Position numbers and translations under genes: made by a program
Notes under the pieces: generated by a model
Seen by the model: only the letters and a program-made list of their open reading frames with translations
The model's database searches: none
Told to the model about the DNA's origin: nothing
Origin: Bacteroidota bacterium
Lineage (GTDB): Bacteria; Bacteroidota; Bacteroidia; Chitinophagales; Chitinophagaceae
Length of the DNA: 14,881 nucleotides
Reading direction: 5' to 3'
Assembly: GCA_023440945.1 (NCBI GenBank)
Contig: JAEZRL010000220.1
Coordinates: 1 to 14,881 of the forward strand
Shown here: in pieces, positions 1-7,961 of the stretch
How the letters are laid out: every line of letters starts with the position of its first letter
Numbering within the stretch: the first letter of the stretch is position 1

Positions 1-684
1 GTATGAAACATTGTTTTTTTCCTGGATGTTTGATAAATCAATTCTGCCTTCTACTTTGCCTGTTTCAGGATTTATTTTGACAATAATATTTCGCTGATAA
101 ATGTTGGCATATACAACGCCTTTCACATATTCCAATTCATTCAAATCGGAAACCGGGCCATAATTATCTGTTACGCCGATTGTTTTTTCTATTTTAAAAT
201 TCTCCGGATTTACATAATAAAGATTACTTGTTCCCGTGCTCACGATCAAACTTTTACCATCATTTGTAAGTCCCCAGCCTTCGTAAGGCCAGTCAAATTC
301 CTGCAGTTTCTTAAAGGTTTCCAGATCGTATACAAATGCTTTATTATTTTGCCAGGTTAACTGGTAAATTTTATTGTTGAGGATGGTAATGCCTTCACCA
401 AAATCTGCATCGTTCAGTTTTATTTCCTTTATTGGTTTTCCTGTTTGCAAGTCTCCTTTTATTAATTTACTAAACCCTTCCAATCCCGTTCCTTCATACA
501 AAAAATTATTGTACCATTCCAAACCCTGCGTATAACTTGAAGTATCGTGCGGATAAACTTTTATCACCTGATAATTTATAAGCGGCGGCGGTGGATTATT
601 ATTATCCTCGATGGTTGTATTTGAATTATCATTATTGTTGCAGGCTACTGCAAAAAATAAAAGGGCTGCAAAAAATCTTTTCAT
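1..684 (-). CDS. Glutaminyl-peptide cyclotransferase (glutamine cyclotransferase), lipoprotein; C-terminus beyond window
   Basis: Only the first 228 codons are present; the frame is still open at base 1. The protein should cyclise N-terminal glutamine of peptides to pyroglutamate with release of ammonia, as in the plant/bacterial type beta-propeller enzymes (Glu_cyclase_2 family). Residues 1-14 form a short signal peptide, MKRFFAALLFFAVA, followed by Cys15 in a lipobox-like AVAC. An Asn/Asp/Pro-rich linker follows to about residue 35, so the enzyme is probably a membrane-anchored lipoprotein. Family hallmarks appear in order: PHDTSSYTQGLEW (about 46-58), YEGTGLEGFSKL, DFGEGIT, YQLTWQN, YEGWGLT, LNELEYV and YANIYQ. 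The ATG at 682-684 is the natural start because it opens the signal peptide and lies just after a good -7 promoter element. It is 75 bases downstream of the YihY-like gene on the same strand. The family call is firm; the substrate is unknown. Confidence 0.9.
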   Translation of the reverse strand, partial: MKRFFAALLFFAVACNNNDNSNTTIEDNNNPPPPLINYQVIKVYPHDTSSYTQGLEWYNNFLYEGTGLEGFSKLIKGDLQTGKPIKEIKLNDADFGEGITILNNKIYQLTWQNNKAFVYDLETFKKLQEFDWPYEGWGLTNDGKSLIVSTGTSNLYYVNPENFKIEKTIGVTDNYGPVSDLNELEYVKGVVYANIYQRNIIVKINPETGKVEGRIDLSNIQEKNNVSY

Positions 685-701
685 GAAAAATAAGATTAGC
701 G

Positions 702-709
702 CAAATGTA
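702..709 (-). promoter_or_regulatory. Candidate Bacteroidetes -7 promoter element for the glutaminyl cyclase gene
   Basis: On the minus strand this reads TACATTTG, an exact match to the Bacteroidetes -7 consensus TAnnTTTG, ending 17 bases before the ATG at 684. I do not see a clean TTG/TTTG -33 box at the expected distance, so the assignment rests on the -7 match and position. If it works, the gene has its own start of transcription in addition to read-through from mltG-yihY. Confidence 0.4.
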
Positions 710-759
710 AACATTGCAAATATTAAAATTATGTGAAGCTAAAGAAGGATGATATCCAT

Positions 760-1719
760 TTATAAAACATCTGCAGGCTTACTCTTATCACCTGTTTTTT
801 CTTTTCTTAAATGCGCAATGCTTACATTCAACTCAAAACCGATCAATAACATAAGTGAATTAAGAAAGATAAGTAGCATCAGAATCAATATCGTACCTAT
901 AGGTCCATAAAATTTATTGTAGTTAGAAATGTTTTGTGCCCAGTAAGAAAAAACGGTTGTAGTAAGAATTATCAATATCGCGGCAAGAAAAGCTCCCGGC
1001 GTATGCAGCCTTCCTCTTACTTTATAAGAAGGCGCATATTTATAAATAATAGCGATAGAATAAGCAAACAGAAGAAAAATAAGTACCCATCGGAAATTTT
1101 TTATCCACCATTGGAGGCTTTCATTATGGATGTTCAGCCAGTTCATTATGTTCTTAAATAACATACCCTGGCCGAGTGTTATTAAAATAGTTCCAATTAT
1201 AAATGAAATAACAATAATGATAAGACTAACGGCACGTAGTCTTTTTTTGATAAAGTTTGTTTTTCTTTTTTCTATTAATGAACTGTCGAAAGTTCTGATA
1301 ATGCCCATCATTGCATTGGAAGAATAAAATAAGGCCAGCAAAAATCCGAGTGACAACAGACCTGTTCCGGGTTTATTAAAAAAGTCGTTGATGAACTGCA
1401 CCATAAAAGTTCTCGTTTCCTTATTTGGTGTTACATCTGAAACAAATTGCATCAACTGTCTATAGATCTGCTCAGAACCAGGCATATAAGGAATAAGCGT
1501 GCAAATAAAAATCGTTGCAGCAGGAACAGCCATAACCAAATTGAATGAAATAGCAGCGGCTCTTACATTCAATGCCTCCATTTGAAGTTGTCGCCAAAAA
1601 GCGTGAAACACATCATACAAACACAAGCCTTGAAAACCGGGTAAGGTAAATTCTTTACTGCTTTCCCTGATAAAGGTGATTGGTTTTGATTGAATAATAA
1701 CTCGTTCAAGTTTGATCAT
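760..1719 (-). CDS. YihY/BrkB (virulence factor BrkB) family inner-membrane protein
   Basis: A 319-aa integral membrane protein of the YihY/BrkB family (formerly mis-called ribonuclease BN). A cytoplasmic N-terminal stretch of about 45 residues precedes six hydrophobic segments, at roughly 50-78, 116-138, 162-186, 207-228, 240-262 and 272-300. Family signatures are NVRAAAISFNLVMAVPA in the first segment, LLALFYSSNAMMGI in the second, and a last segment ending in the conserved GFELN. A short charged Lys-rich tail follows. No biochemical function is firmly established for the family; transport or envelope roles have been proposed. The ATG lies only 3 bases after the stop of mltG, so the two are very probably co-transcribed and translationally coupled. 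The length is normal and nothing looks broken. Confidence 0.92.
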   Translation of the reverse strand: MIKLERVIIQSKPITFIRESSKEFTLPGFQGLCLYDVFHAFWRQLQMEALNVRAAAISFNLVMAVPAATIFICTLIPYMPGSEQIYRQLMQFVSDVTPNKETRTFMVQFINDFFNKPGTGLLSLGFLLALFYSSNAMMGIIRTFDSSLIEKRKTNFIKKRLRAVSLIIIVISFIIGTILITLGQGMLFKNIMNWLNIHNESLQWWIKNFRWVLIFLLFAYSIAIIYKYAPSYKVRGRLHTPGAFLAAILIILTTTVFSYWAQNISNYNKFYGPIGTILILMLLIFLNSLMLLIGFELNVSIAHLRKEKTGDKSKPADVL

Positions 1720-1722
1720 AGC

Positions 1723-2754
1723 TTATTTGGTTGAATGTGCAGCCATCCATTCATCTAAAGCCTTTTGATAAAGCCTGGCGTACTGCTGATGCTCTGCATA
1801 GTTATCACTGAAGTGATGATAACCGCTGAAATCGCTTCTTGCCACAAAGAAAAGATAATTCGTTTTAGGTGCATCCAAAACTGCATCAATTGTTACTTTT
1901 TGCGGCGTGCAAATTGGTCCGGGAGGTAAACCTTTGTTACGATAAGTATTGTAAGGCGAATTAACATTCAAATGCCCGTAAAGTATTCTTTTGAGTCCGA
2001 AATCTTTCAAAGCAAATTTTATCGTTGGGTCGGCGCCTAAAGGCATTCCCTTGTTGTAACGGTTAATATAAACACTTGCGATATCTCCTTTCTCATCATT
2101 TTTATTTGTTTCTTCTTCCACGATAGAAGCTAATGTGTAAACCTGTTGTGATGTAAAACCCAAAGCTTTTGCTTTTTCGAGGCGATTATTCTTCTGCCAG
2201 AAATTCTCTTCTTCCTTTTGAAAACGCTGCAAAATACCTTTAACAGAAGTATTCCATTTGATGATATATGTGTCGGGAATTATCAGCGTCATCACTGTAT
2301 TGGTATCAACGTTTAATTGCTGCAAAGAATCATTGCTAGACAAAAAAGTGATAGCAGCAAGTGAATCAGTTGAAAAAAATTTGCCTACAACTTTTGCAAG
2401 ATCATCTCTTGTTCTTAATTTATTTATCACCAGCCGGACAGGAGATTGCTGGTTATTACGAAGTTTTCTTACGAGATGAACAAGATTTTCACCTTTTGTT
2501 ATTTCAAATCTTCCCGGTTTTAAACGATCCCATACTTTCAGCCTTTGCGCCATTATATTAAACAGCCATTCATTATGAATAATGTGGCCGGTATCAAGCT
2601 GGTATTGCACCTGTTCTTTTACGTCTTTATTATCGTAGATATAAAGAAACTTCTTTTTATCATTGAAAGCAGTAGCAGTGCCAAACAGCATCCATGCGGC
2701 TATAATTCCAATTAAAACAATAAATGCAAAAATTATAATGAATGCTTTTTTCAT
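1723..2754 (-). CDS. mltG: Endolytic murein transglycosylase MltG (YceG-like)
   Basis: A 343-aa inner-membrane lytic transglycosylase that cleaves nascent peptidoglycan strands within the glycan chain and is thought to set glycan length by terminating elongation. One N-terminal membrane segment (about residues 4-24) anchors it, with the rest in the periplasm. A LysM-like region (about 40-110) precedes the YceG catalytic domain. Signatures are YTLASIVEEET at 206-216, whose first Glu (E213) corresponds to the catalytic Glu of E. coli MltG, GADPTIKFAL at 240-249, and SPYNTYRNKGLPPGPICTP at 266-284. Near the end, YLFFVARSDFSGYHHFS is the typical closing motif. The length is typical. The ATG follows a good candidate -7 element and gives the membrane anchor directly. 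It is first in the unit with the YihY-like gene and is transcribed divergently from ileS. Confidence 0.95.
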   Translation of the reverse strand: MKKAFIIIFAFIVLIGIIAAWMLFGTATAFNDKKKFLYIYDNKDVKEQVQYQLDTGHIIHNEWLFNIMAQRLKVWDRLKPGRFEITKGENLVHLVRKLRNNQQSPVRLVINKLRTRDDLAKVVGKFFSTDSLAAITFLSSNDSLQQLNVDTNTVMTLIIPDTYIIKWNTSVKGILQRFQKEEENFWQKNNRLEKAKALGFTSQQVYTLASIVEEETNKNDEKGDIASVYINRYNKGMPLGADPTIKFALKDFGLKRILYGHLNVNSPYNTYRNKGLPPGPICTPQKVTIDAVLDAPKTNYLFFVARSDFSGYHHFSDNYAEHQQYARLYQKALDEWMAAHSTK

Positions 2755-2781
2755 ATTTCGGCTTTATCCAATCTTTATGCG

Positions 2782-2789
2782 CAAAACTA
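2782..2789 (-). promoter_or_regulatory. Candidate -7 promoter element for mltG
   Basis: The minus strand reads TAGTTTTG, an exact fit to TAnnTTTG, 27 bases before the mltG ATG. A -33 TTTG box is not clear. This and the ileS element share the 169-base divergent intergenic region 2755-2923. Confidence 0.4.
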
Positions 2790-2896
2790 TACCAACGGCT
2801 AATATGGTTATAAAGTTTATGGTTATTATAAATGGATTTGTTAAGACCTTAACCTGTCTTTTTCAGTCCTTATATTCACTAACTTCGCAGACTTTT

Positions 2897-2904
2897 TAAA
2901 TTTG
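2897..2904 (+). promoter_or_regulatory. Candidate -7 promoter element for ileS-dksA
   Basis: The plus strand reads TAAATTTG, an exact fit to the Bacteroidetes -7 consensus, 19 bases before the ileS ATG. This would leave a very short leader of about 10-15 bases. That leader has no room for a T-box or other aminoacyl-tRNA-sensing element, and none is visible upstream. No obvious -33 TTTG is seen. Confidence 0.45.
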
Positions 2905-2923
2905 GAATAACAGGACTTTTATT

Positions 2924-5900
2924 ATGGCTGAAAAATACAGGGAATTTACAGGATTGAATTTACCGGCAATAGAACAGGAAATTTTAGCAAAATGGACTGC
3001 AGAAAACACGTTTGAAAAAAGTGTTGACTTGCGGGATGGTGCTACCCCTTTTGTTTTTTATGAAGGCCCACCAAGCGCCAATGGAATGCCCGGCATTCAT
3101 CATGTTATTTCAAGAACATTGAAAGATCTTGTTTGCCGTTATAAAACGATGAAAGGCTTCCAGGTAAAGCGCAAAGGTGGATGGGATACGCATGGTCTTC
3201 CCGTTGAGCTTGGTGTAGAAAAAGAATTAGGCATTACGAAAGAAGACATTGGCAAAACGATTTCTGTAGAAGAATACAATAAAAAATGTCGCGAAGCAGT
3301 GCTTCGTTATAAGGATAAATGGGATGAATTAACAACTAAAATGGGTTATTGGGTAGATTTGAACGATCCCTACATTACTTTCAAGAATGAGTATATCGAA
3401 ACATTGTGGTGGCTGTTGCAGCAGTTGTATAAAAAAGGTTTATTGTACGAAAGTGTGAGTATTCAGCCTTATTCACCGGCGGCGGGAACAGGATTAAGTT
3501 CGCATGAACTAAATCAACCGGGAACATATAAGGATGTGAAAGATACCTCGGTAATTGCAATGTTTAAAGCCATAGAAAATGATAAAAGTAAATTTTTATT
3601 TGAGGCTTTGAATGATCAGAATATCAGTAATAAAGAGATTTATTTTATCGCTTGGACAACCACACCGTGGACGCTCCCATCCAATCTTGGATTAACTGTT
3701 GGAGCAAATATTAATTATGTTGTTGTACAAACTTTTAATCCTTATACACACCTTCCCGTAAATGTTGTACTTGCAGAGGCCTTATTAACAAAATACTTCA
3801 AACCTGAAGGAGAAAACATTTCTTCTGAAAATTATAAGGAAGGCGATAAAGTACTTCCGTGGAAAATTATTACAGAATGCAAAGGAAAAGATTTAGAAGG
3901 TATTGACTATGAACAGCTTCTTCCTTTTACTGCAAATTCAAGAGAAAAGATACAAGATATAACTCCCGGTGCTGAACCTTTTAAAATTTTGCTTGGTGAT
4001 TTTGTAACAACTGAAGACGGTACAGGTATTGTTCATACCGCTCCTGCTTTTGGTGCTGATGACTTTCGTGTAGGCCAAAAGAACAATATTGGTATTTTAA
4101 CGTTGGTTGACCGCCAGGGGAAATTTATTGACGGAGTAGGTGAATTTAGTAACCGTTATGTGAAAGATTATAAAGACGAGAAGGATTACATAGATGTGAA
4201 CGTGGACATCGCCGTAAAGTTGAAGAAGGAAAATAAAGCTTTCAAAGTTGAAAAATACGAACACAGTTATCCTCACTGCTGGAGAACCGATAAACCGGTT
4301 TTATATTATCCGCTTGATGCCTGGTTTATAAAAACCACGGCCTTGAAAGACCGAATGGTTGAATTAAACAAGACAATCAACTGGAAACCAAAGTCAACGG
4401 GCGAAGGCCGTTTTGGCAACTGGCTCGAAAACATGGTTGACTGGAACTTAAGTCGCAGCCGTTATTGGGGAACACCTTTACCAATCTGGCGGACAGAAGA
4501 TGGATCTGAGGAAGTTTGTATCGGCTCCATCCATGAATTAACTACCGAGTTCACAAAAGCTGTTGCTGCTGGTTATAATAAAGATTCAAAATTTATTGTA
4601 GAAGGGAATAGATTACAGAATGATTTACATAAGCCTTATGTAGATGAAATCGTTTTAGTTAGCAACGCGGGAAAACCCATGAGACGTGTTCCTGACCTGG
4701 TGGATGTTTGGTTCGATTCCGGCGCTATGCCCTATGCTCAATTACATTATCCCTTTGAAAATAAGGATAAGATTGACGAAAGAAAAGCTTTCCCGGCTGA
4801 TTTTATAGCGGAAGGCGTTGATCAAACCCGGGGCTGGTTTTATACTTTACATGCTTTGGCGGTAATGCTATTTGATAGTGTGGCGTATAAGACAGTTGTT
4901 TCTAATGGATTAGTGCTGGACAAGAACGGCAATAAGATGAGTAAGCGTCTGGGAAACGTTGTAAATCCTTTCGAAACCATAGAAAAGTTTGGTGCAGATG
5001 CAACACGTTGGTACCTGATTACCAATGCTTCTCCATGGGATAATTTAAAATTTGATATAGAAGGAATAAAAGAAGTTCAGCGTAAATTCTTCGGCACATT
5101 ATATAACACCTACCAATTCTTCGTGTTGTATGCAAATGTGGATGGTTTTTCTTTTTCAGAAGAATACATTCCCTTACCTGAACGTCCTGAAATTGACCGG
5201 TGGATTCTTTCTTCGCTCAATTCTCTCATAAGAAAAGTTACAATAGCAATGGATGAATACGAACCGACCATTGCCGGTAGAGCTATTGAGGAATTTCTCG
5301 ATGAACACTTAAGTAACTGGTATGTACGTTTAAGCCGCCGCCGCTTCTGGAAAGGTGAATATGAGCAGGATAAGATTAGTGCTTATCAAACTTTATATGA
5401 ATGCTTAGAAACGCTTTCAAGATTAATTGCACCAATTTCACCTTTCTTTAGTGATACTGTTTTCACAAATCTTAATAGCGTTACTTTAAGGCTTAAACAA
5501 AATTCTGTTCATCTTATTGATTTTCCATTAGTTAGAGAAGAATCTATTAATTTTTTATTAGAAGAAAGAATGCAATTAGCGCAGGATGTATCATCTCTTG
5601 TTCTTTCATTACGCAAAAAAGTCAATATAAAAGTAAGACATCCATTACAAAAAGTTTTGATTCCCGTTTTAAATCAGCAAATGAAAGAGCAATTGCAAAA
5701 AGTAGAAGATTTAATTAAGGCTGAAGTAAATGTTAAAAAAATAGAATATTTATCTGATACGGAAGGAGTTATAAGAAAAAAGATAAAACCGAATTTTAAA
5801 GCACTTGGCACAAGAATGGGTTCTAAAATGAAAGCCGTTAGTGCTGCTATCGGTAACTTAAGTCAGCACGATATTGCTGCTTTTGAAAAAGAAGGCAAAT

Positions 5901-6298
5901 TTTCTTTGGCAGTTGACGGAGAAGAAGTTATCTTGAATTTTAATGATGTGGAAATATCAGCGGAAGACATTCCCGGCTGGAGTGTTGCAAGCAAAGGCAA
6001 TCTAACGGTCGCTTTAGATATAACCATAACAGACGATTTGAAAAAGGAAGGAGATGCACGTGAATTCGTAAACCGCATACAAAACATCAGAAAAGAGAAT
6101 GGTTTCGAACTAACAGATCGTATATTCGTTAAAGTACTTGATAATATACAAATTAAGCCTTCCCTAAATCAATTTAAAAACTATATTTGCGCCGAAATTT
6201 TGGCAGACCGCATTGACTTTTTGCCTGAGCTTGTTGATGGAACTGAAATAGAAGTAAATGACAATTTGCTAAAAGTAAGCGTAAACAAAAAAGGTTAA
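2924..6298 (+). CDS. ileS: Isoleucyl-tRNA synthetase, type 2 (IleRS2-like) with swapped HIGH motif
   Basis: A 1124-aa class Ia synthetase that charges tRNA-Ile with isoleucine in the cytoplasm. The N-terminal Rossmann part holds the ATP signature at residues 57-60, reading GIHH rather than HxGH, in the context PPSANGMPGIHHVISRTLKD. WDTHGLPVE follows. The CP1 editing domain shows TTTPWTLPSN and GTGIVHTAPAFGADDF, the latter with the editing Asp region, so proofreading of valine is expected. SRSRYWGTPLPIW and the second signature KMSKR (671-675, bases 4934-4948) complete the catalytic core. The anticodon-binding helical domain and a long C-terminal extension follow. The length and features match the eukaryote-like type-2 enzymes common in Bacteroidota. 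It shares a unit with the DksA-like gene, whose ATG lies 6 bases after the stop. No second ileS is visible here. Confidence 0.97.
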   Translation: MAEKYREFTGLNLPAIEQEILAKWTAENTFEKSVDLRDGATPFVFYEGPPSANGMPGIHHVISRTLKDLVCRYKTMKGFQVKRKGGWDTHGLPVELGVEKELGITKEDIGKTISVEEYNKKCREAVLRYKDKWDELTTKMGYWVDLNDPYITFKNEYIETLWWLLQQLYKKGLLYESVSIQPYSPAAGTGLSSHELNQPGTYKDVKDTSVIAMFKAIENDKSKFLFEALNDQNISNKEIYFIAWTTTPWTLPSNLGLTVGANINYVVVQTFNPYTHLPVNVVLAEALLTKYFKPEGENISSENYKEGDKVLPWKIITECKGKDLEGIDYEQLLPFTANSREKIQDITPGAEPFKILLGDFVTTEDGTGIVHTAPAFGADDFRVGQKNNIGILTLVDRQGKFIDGVGEFSNRYVKDYKDEKDYIDVNVDIAVKLKKENKAFKVEKYEHSYPHCWRTDKPVLYYPLDAWFIKTTALKDRMVELNKTINWKPKSTGEGRFGNWLENMVDWNLSRSRYWGTPLPIWRTEDGSEEVCIGSIHELTTEFTKAVAAGYNKDSKFIVEGNRLQNDLHKPYVDEIVLVSNAGKPMRRVPDLVDVWFDSGAMPYAQLHYPFENKDKIDERKAFPADFIAEGVDQTRGWFYTLHALAVMLFDSVAYKTVVSNGLVLDKNGNKMSKRLGNVVNPFETIEKFGADATRWYLITNASPWDNLKFDIEGIKEVQRKFFGTLYNTYQFFVLYANVDGFSFSEEYIPLPERPEIDRWILSSLNSLIRKVTIAMDEYEPTIAGRAIEEFLDEHLSNWYVRLSRRRFWKGEYEQDKISAYQTLYECLETLSRLIAPISPFFSDTVFTNLNSVTLRLKQNSVHLIDFPLVREESINFLLEERMQLAQDVSSLVLSLRKKVNIKVRHPLQKVLIPVLNQQMKEQLQKVEDLIKAEVNVKKIEYLSDTEGVIRKKIKPNFKALGTRMGSKMKAVSAAIGNLSQHDIAAFEKEGKFSLAVDGEEVILNFNDVEISAEDIPGWSVASKGNLTVALDITITDDLKKEGDAREFVNRIQNIRKENGFELTDRIFVKVLDNIQIKPSLNQFKNYICAEILADRIDFLPELVDGTEIEVNDNLLKVSVNKKG

Positions 6299-6304
6299 AC
6301 ACGT

Positions 6305-7210
6305 ATGGCTACAAAAAAACCTGTTCGCTCTTCTGGGGCAAAAACAGCAAAAAAAGCTACTAAACCGGCAAAAAGCGTAAAAACTCCAGCAAAAACAGCC
6401 AAAAAAACGGCTCCGGCTAAGGCGTCAAAACCTGCTCAGAAGCCTGCAACTAAAATAGCAGTTCCTGCTAAGACTGCCAAAACTGCAAAACCGGCTTCAA
6501 AAGTGCCAGGTAAAAAAGCGGCTCCGGCAAAAACGGTAAAACAGCCTGCTGTAAAACCTATTGTAAAAAAGGCAGAAACCGAAAAATCAAAAGCAACCAT
6601 AAAAAAAGAAGTTGTAAGACCGGTTGCTGAAGAAGTAAAGGAAGTAAAATCAAAAACCTCCGCTCCAAAAGGAAAAACAGTTGAAAAGCCGGCAAAAGCA
6701 GCTAAACAAGAGCAGGTTAAAGAAGTAAAGGTTCCAAAAACCACCGTGAAAACCGTGGTACCTTACCAGCCAGAATACAAACCATTAGAACAAAGAAAAG
6801 AAAACAATAAAAATAACGAACCATTGGTAAGATATAGTGATAGCGAATTGAACGAGTTCAGAGAACTGATCAATAAGAAATTAGAAGCCGCTAAAAAGGA
6901 ATTAGCTTATTTGCAGGGACTTATTACACGCAAAGACGATATGGGTGGCGATGAAACCGACAACCGTTACATGACGATGGAAGACGGAAGCATGAGCATG
7001 GAAAGGGAACAATTAAGCCAGATGGCAAGCCGCCAGATAACTTATATTGACCACCTTGAGAAAGCTTTGATACGAATCGAAAATAAAACTTACGGTATTT
7101 GCCGCGTAACCGGTAAGTTAATTGACAAAGCCCGTTTACGTGCAGTTCCGCATGCCACTTTAAGTCTTGAAGCGAAGTTAGGTCTGGTTAAACCAAGTGC
7201 AGAACAATAA
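6305..7210 (+). CDS. TraR/DksA-family protein with long Lys/Ala/Pro-rich N-terminal tail
   Basis: A 301-aa protein in two parts. Residues 1 to about 150 are low-complexity and built from Lys, Ala, Pro, Thr and Val (PAK, AKTAK, KPA repeats), like histone-H1-type bacterial tails; I infer non-specific nucleic-acid binding. Residues about 177-297 are a DksA-like domain. A coiled coil starts at SELNEFRELINKKLEAAKKEL, its tip is rich in Asp (DD at 211-212, D216, D219), and the return helix is followed by YGICRVTGKLIDKARLRAVP and a closing helix. DksA binds the RNA polymerase secondary channel and tunes initiation with ppGpp. The four-cysteine zinc finger is degenerate: only C266 remains and it is the only cysteine in the protein. 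Co-transcribed with ileS; a terminator follows. The family is sure; the precise role, and whether it acts as DksA, are not. Confidence 0.88.
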   Translation: MATKKPVRSSGAKTAKKATKPAKSVKTPAKTAKKTAPAKASKPAQKPATKIAVPAKTAKTAKPASKVPGKKAAPAKTVKQPAVKPIVKKAETEKSKATIKKEVVRPVAEEVKEVKSKTSAPKGKTVEKPAKAAKQEQVKEVKVPKTTVKTVVPYQPEYKPLEQRKENNKNNEPLVRYSDSELNEFRELINKKLEAAKKELAYLQGLITRKDDMGGDETDNRYMTMEDGSMSMEREQLSQMASRQITYIDHLEKALIRIENKTYGICRVTGKLIDKARLRAVPHATLSLEAKLGLVKPSAEQ

Positions 7211-7276
7211 CTGGTCGCATCTCCTTTTACAATTTTTATACGAAAAGGGATTTGATTATAAGCTTATACTCAAATA

Positions 7277-7308
7277 AAGAAGGAACATGAAAACCATGCT
7301 CCTTTTTT
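7277..7308 (+). terminator. Rho-independent terminator of the ileS-dksA-like unit
   Basis: AAGGAACATG (7280-7289) pairs with CATGCTCCTT (7295-7304) around the loop AAAAC, with one A-C mismatch. A run of six T (7303-7308) follows directly. It sits 67 bases after the stop codon at 7210, in the gap between convergent genes. The rest of 7211-7432 shows no gene and no equally good terminator for the opposing dinB-like gene. Confidence 0.75.
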
Positions 7309-7432
7309 GTTTGAAACAGTAATGTTTTTGGTTGCATTCCGTTTAAAAAAATTAAATAGTATTTTATTCGAAATGAGGTGCTCTTAAAAGTAGCTGCTCA
7401 TTTAAGATATTATGTTATCGAAGAACAGCAGA

Positions 7433-7927
7433 TCACATTGGCTCATCTGCGGAAGGGCCATACATTCCCGGAATAGCAACATTTAGTAGCCGTAAATAAA
7501 CTGATAATTGTCCACGGTGATGTATAAGATGACTGATAGACATTGAACGTATTGCTACTACTTTCGGTAATGATAAAATAATGTGTTCGCCCCTGCGAAA
7601 TGTCCATTGTTTTCTTAATTTTTCATCAGAAGTTTTTTGAAGATCTACTATCGCTTTTGTGGTAAGCCTGTCAAATTCTGTAAGCATTTCCTGGGAAGAA
7701 TTAAATTCGGGAACACTATAATTCCGTTTCAAAAAATCAAATTCTTCACTACTAATTATATCCACCAACCAATGTGGAATGGTAGCCACATGAGAAGCCA
7801 ATTTTCCTAGCGTCATGGATTTTTCATGAGGTTTCCAATTGAGAGATTCAAACGGAACACGTTCCAAAATTTTTCTTGTGCTTGCATATTCATGCTTTAA
7901 TTCCGGTATTAATGCATCGGCGATCAT
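7433..7927 (-). CDS. DinB-family protein (putative metal-dependent hydrolase/transferase)
   Basis: A 164-aa protein of the DinB/YfiT-like four-helix bundle superfamily, which carries a three-His metal site. Visible candidates are H46 (LASHVATIPHW) in the second helix and the pair H133 and H137 (SHLIHHRGQL), the typical HxxxH plus upstream His arrangement. N-terminal ALIPELKHEYASTRKILERVP and the Trp-containing W31KPHEKSMTLGKLA are also typical. I chose the ATG at 7925-7927. A GTG at 7993 would add 22 residues (EEAEANDCGNN...) that overlap the end of the upstream ATPase gene and do not look like the family. With this start, 34 bases separate it from the upstream stop, consistent with one transcript. 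Members include thiol-transferases and many of unknown role; the substrate cannot be read from the sequence. Confidence 0.88.
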   Translation of the reverse strand: MIADALIPELKHEYASTRKILERVPFESLNWKPHEKSMTLGKLASHVATIPHWLVDIISSEEFDFLKRNYSVPEFNSSQEMLTEFDRLTTKAIVDLQKTSDEKLRKQWTFRRGEHIILSLPKVVAIRSMSISHLIHHRGQLSVYLRLLNVAIPGMYGPSADEPM

Positions 7928-7961
7928 AAAATTGAAATATTTGAATGATGAATTAAAATTA

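Noticed and set aside
6436..6744. A 102-codon minus-strand frame rich in Ala, Phe, Thr and Gly
   Set aside because: It is the complement of the Lys/Ala repeat tail of the DksA-like gene, whose codon repetition creates long open antisense frames.
6311..6760. Possible direct DNA repeats in the repetitive tail region
   Set aside because: The similarity comes from recurring AAA, GCA and CCG codons for Lys, Ala and Pro; I could not find exact long repeats, so I treat it as protein low complexity.
7374..7408. Hairpin ATGAG...CTCAT that might terminate the dinB-like gene
   Set aside because: Only five paired bases before a two-base internal mismatch and an 11-base loop, with no T-run on the minus strand.
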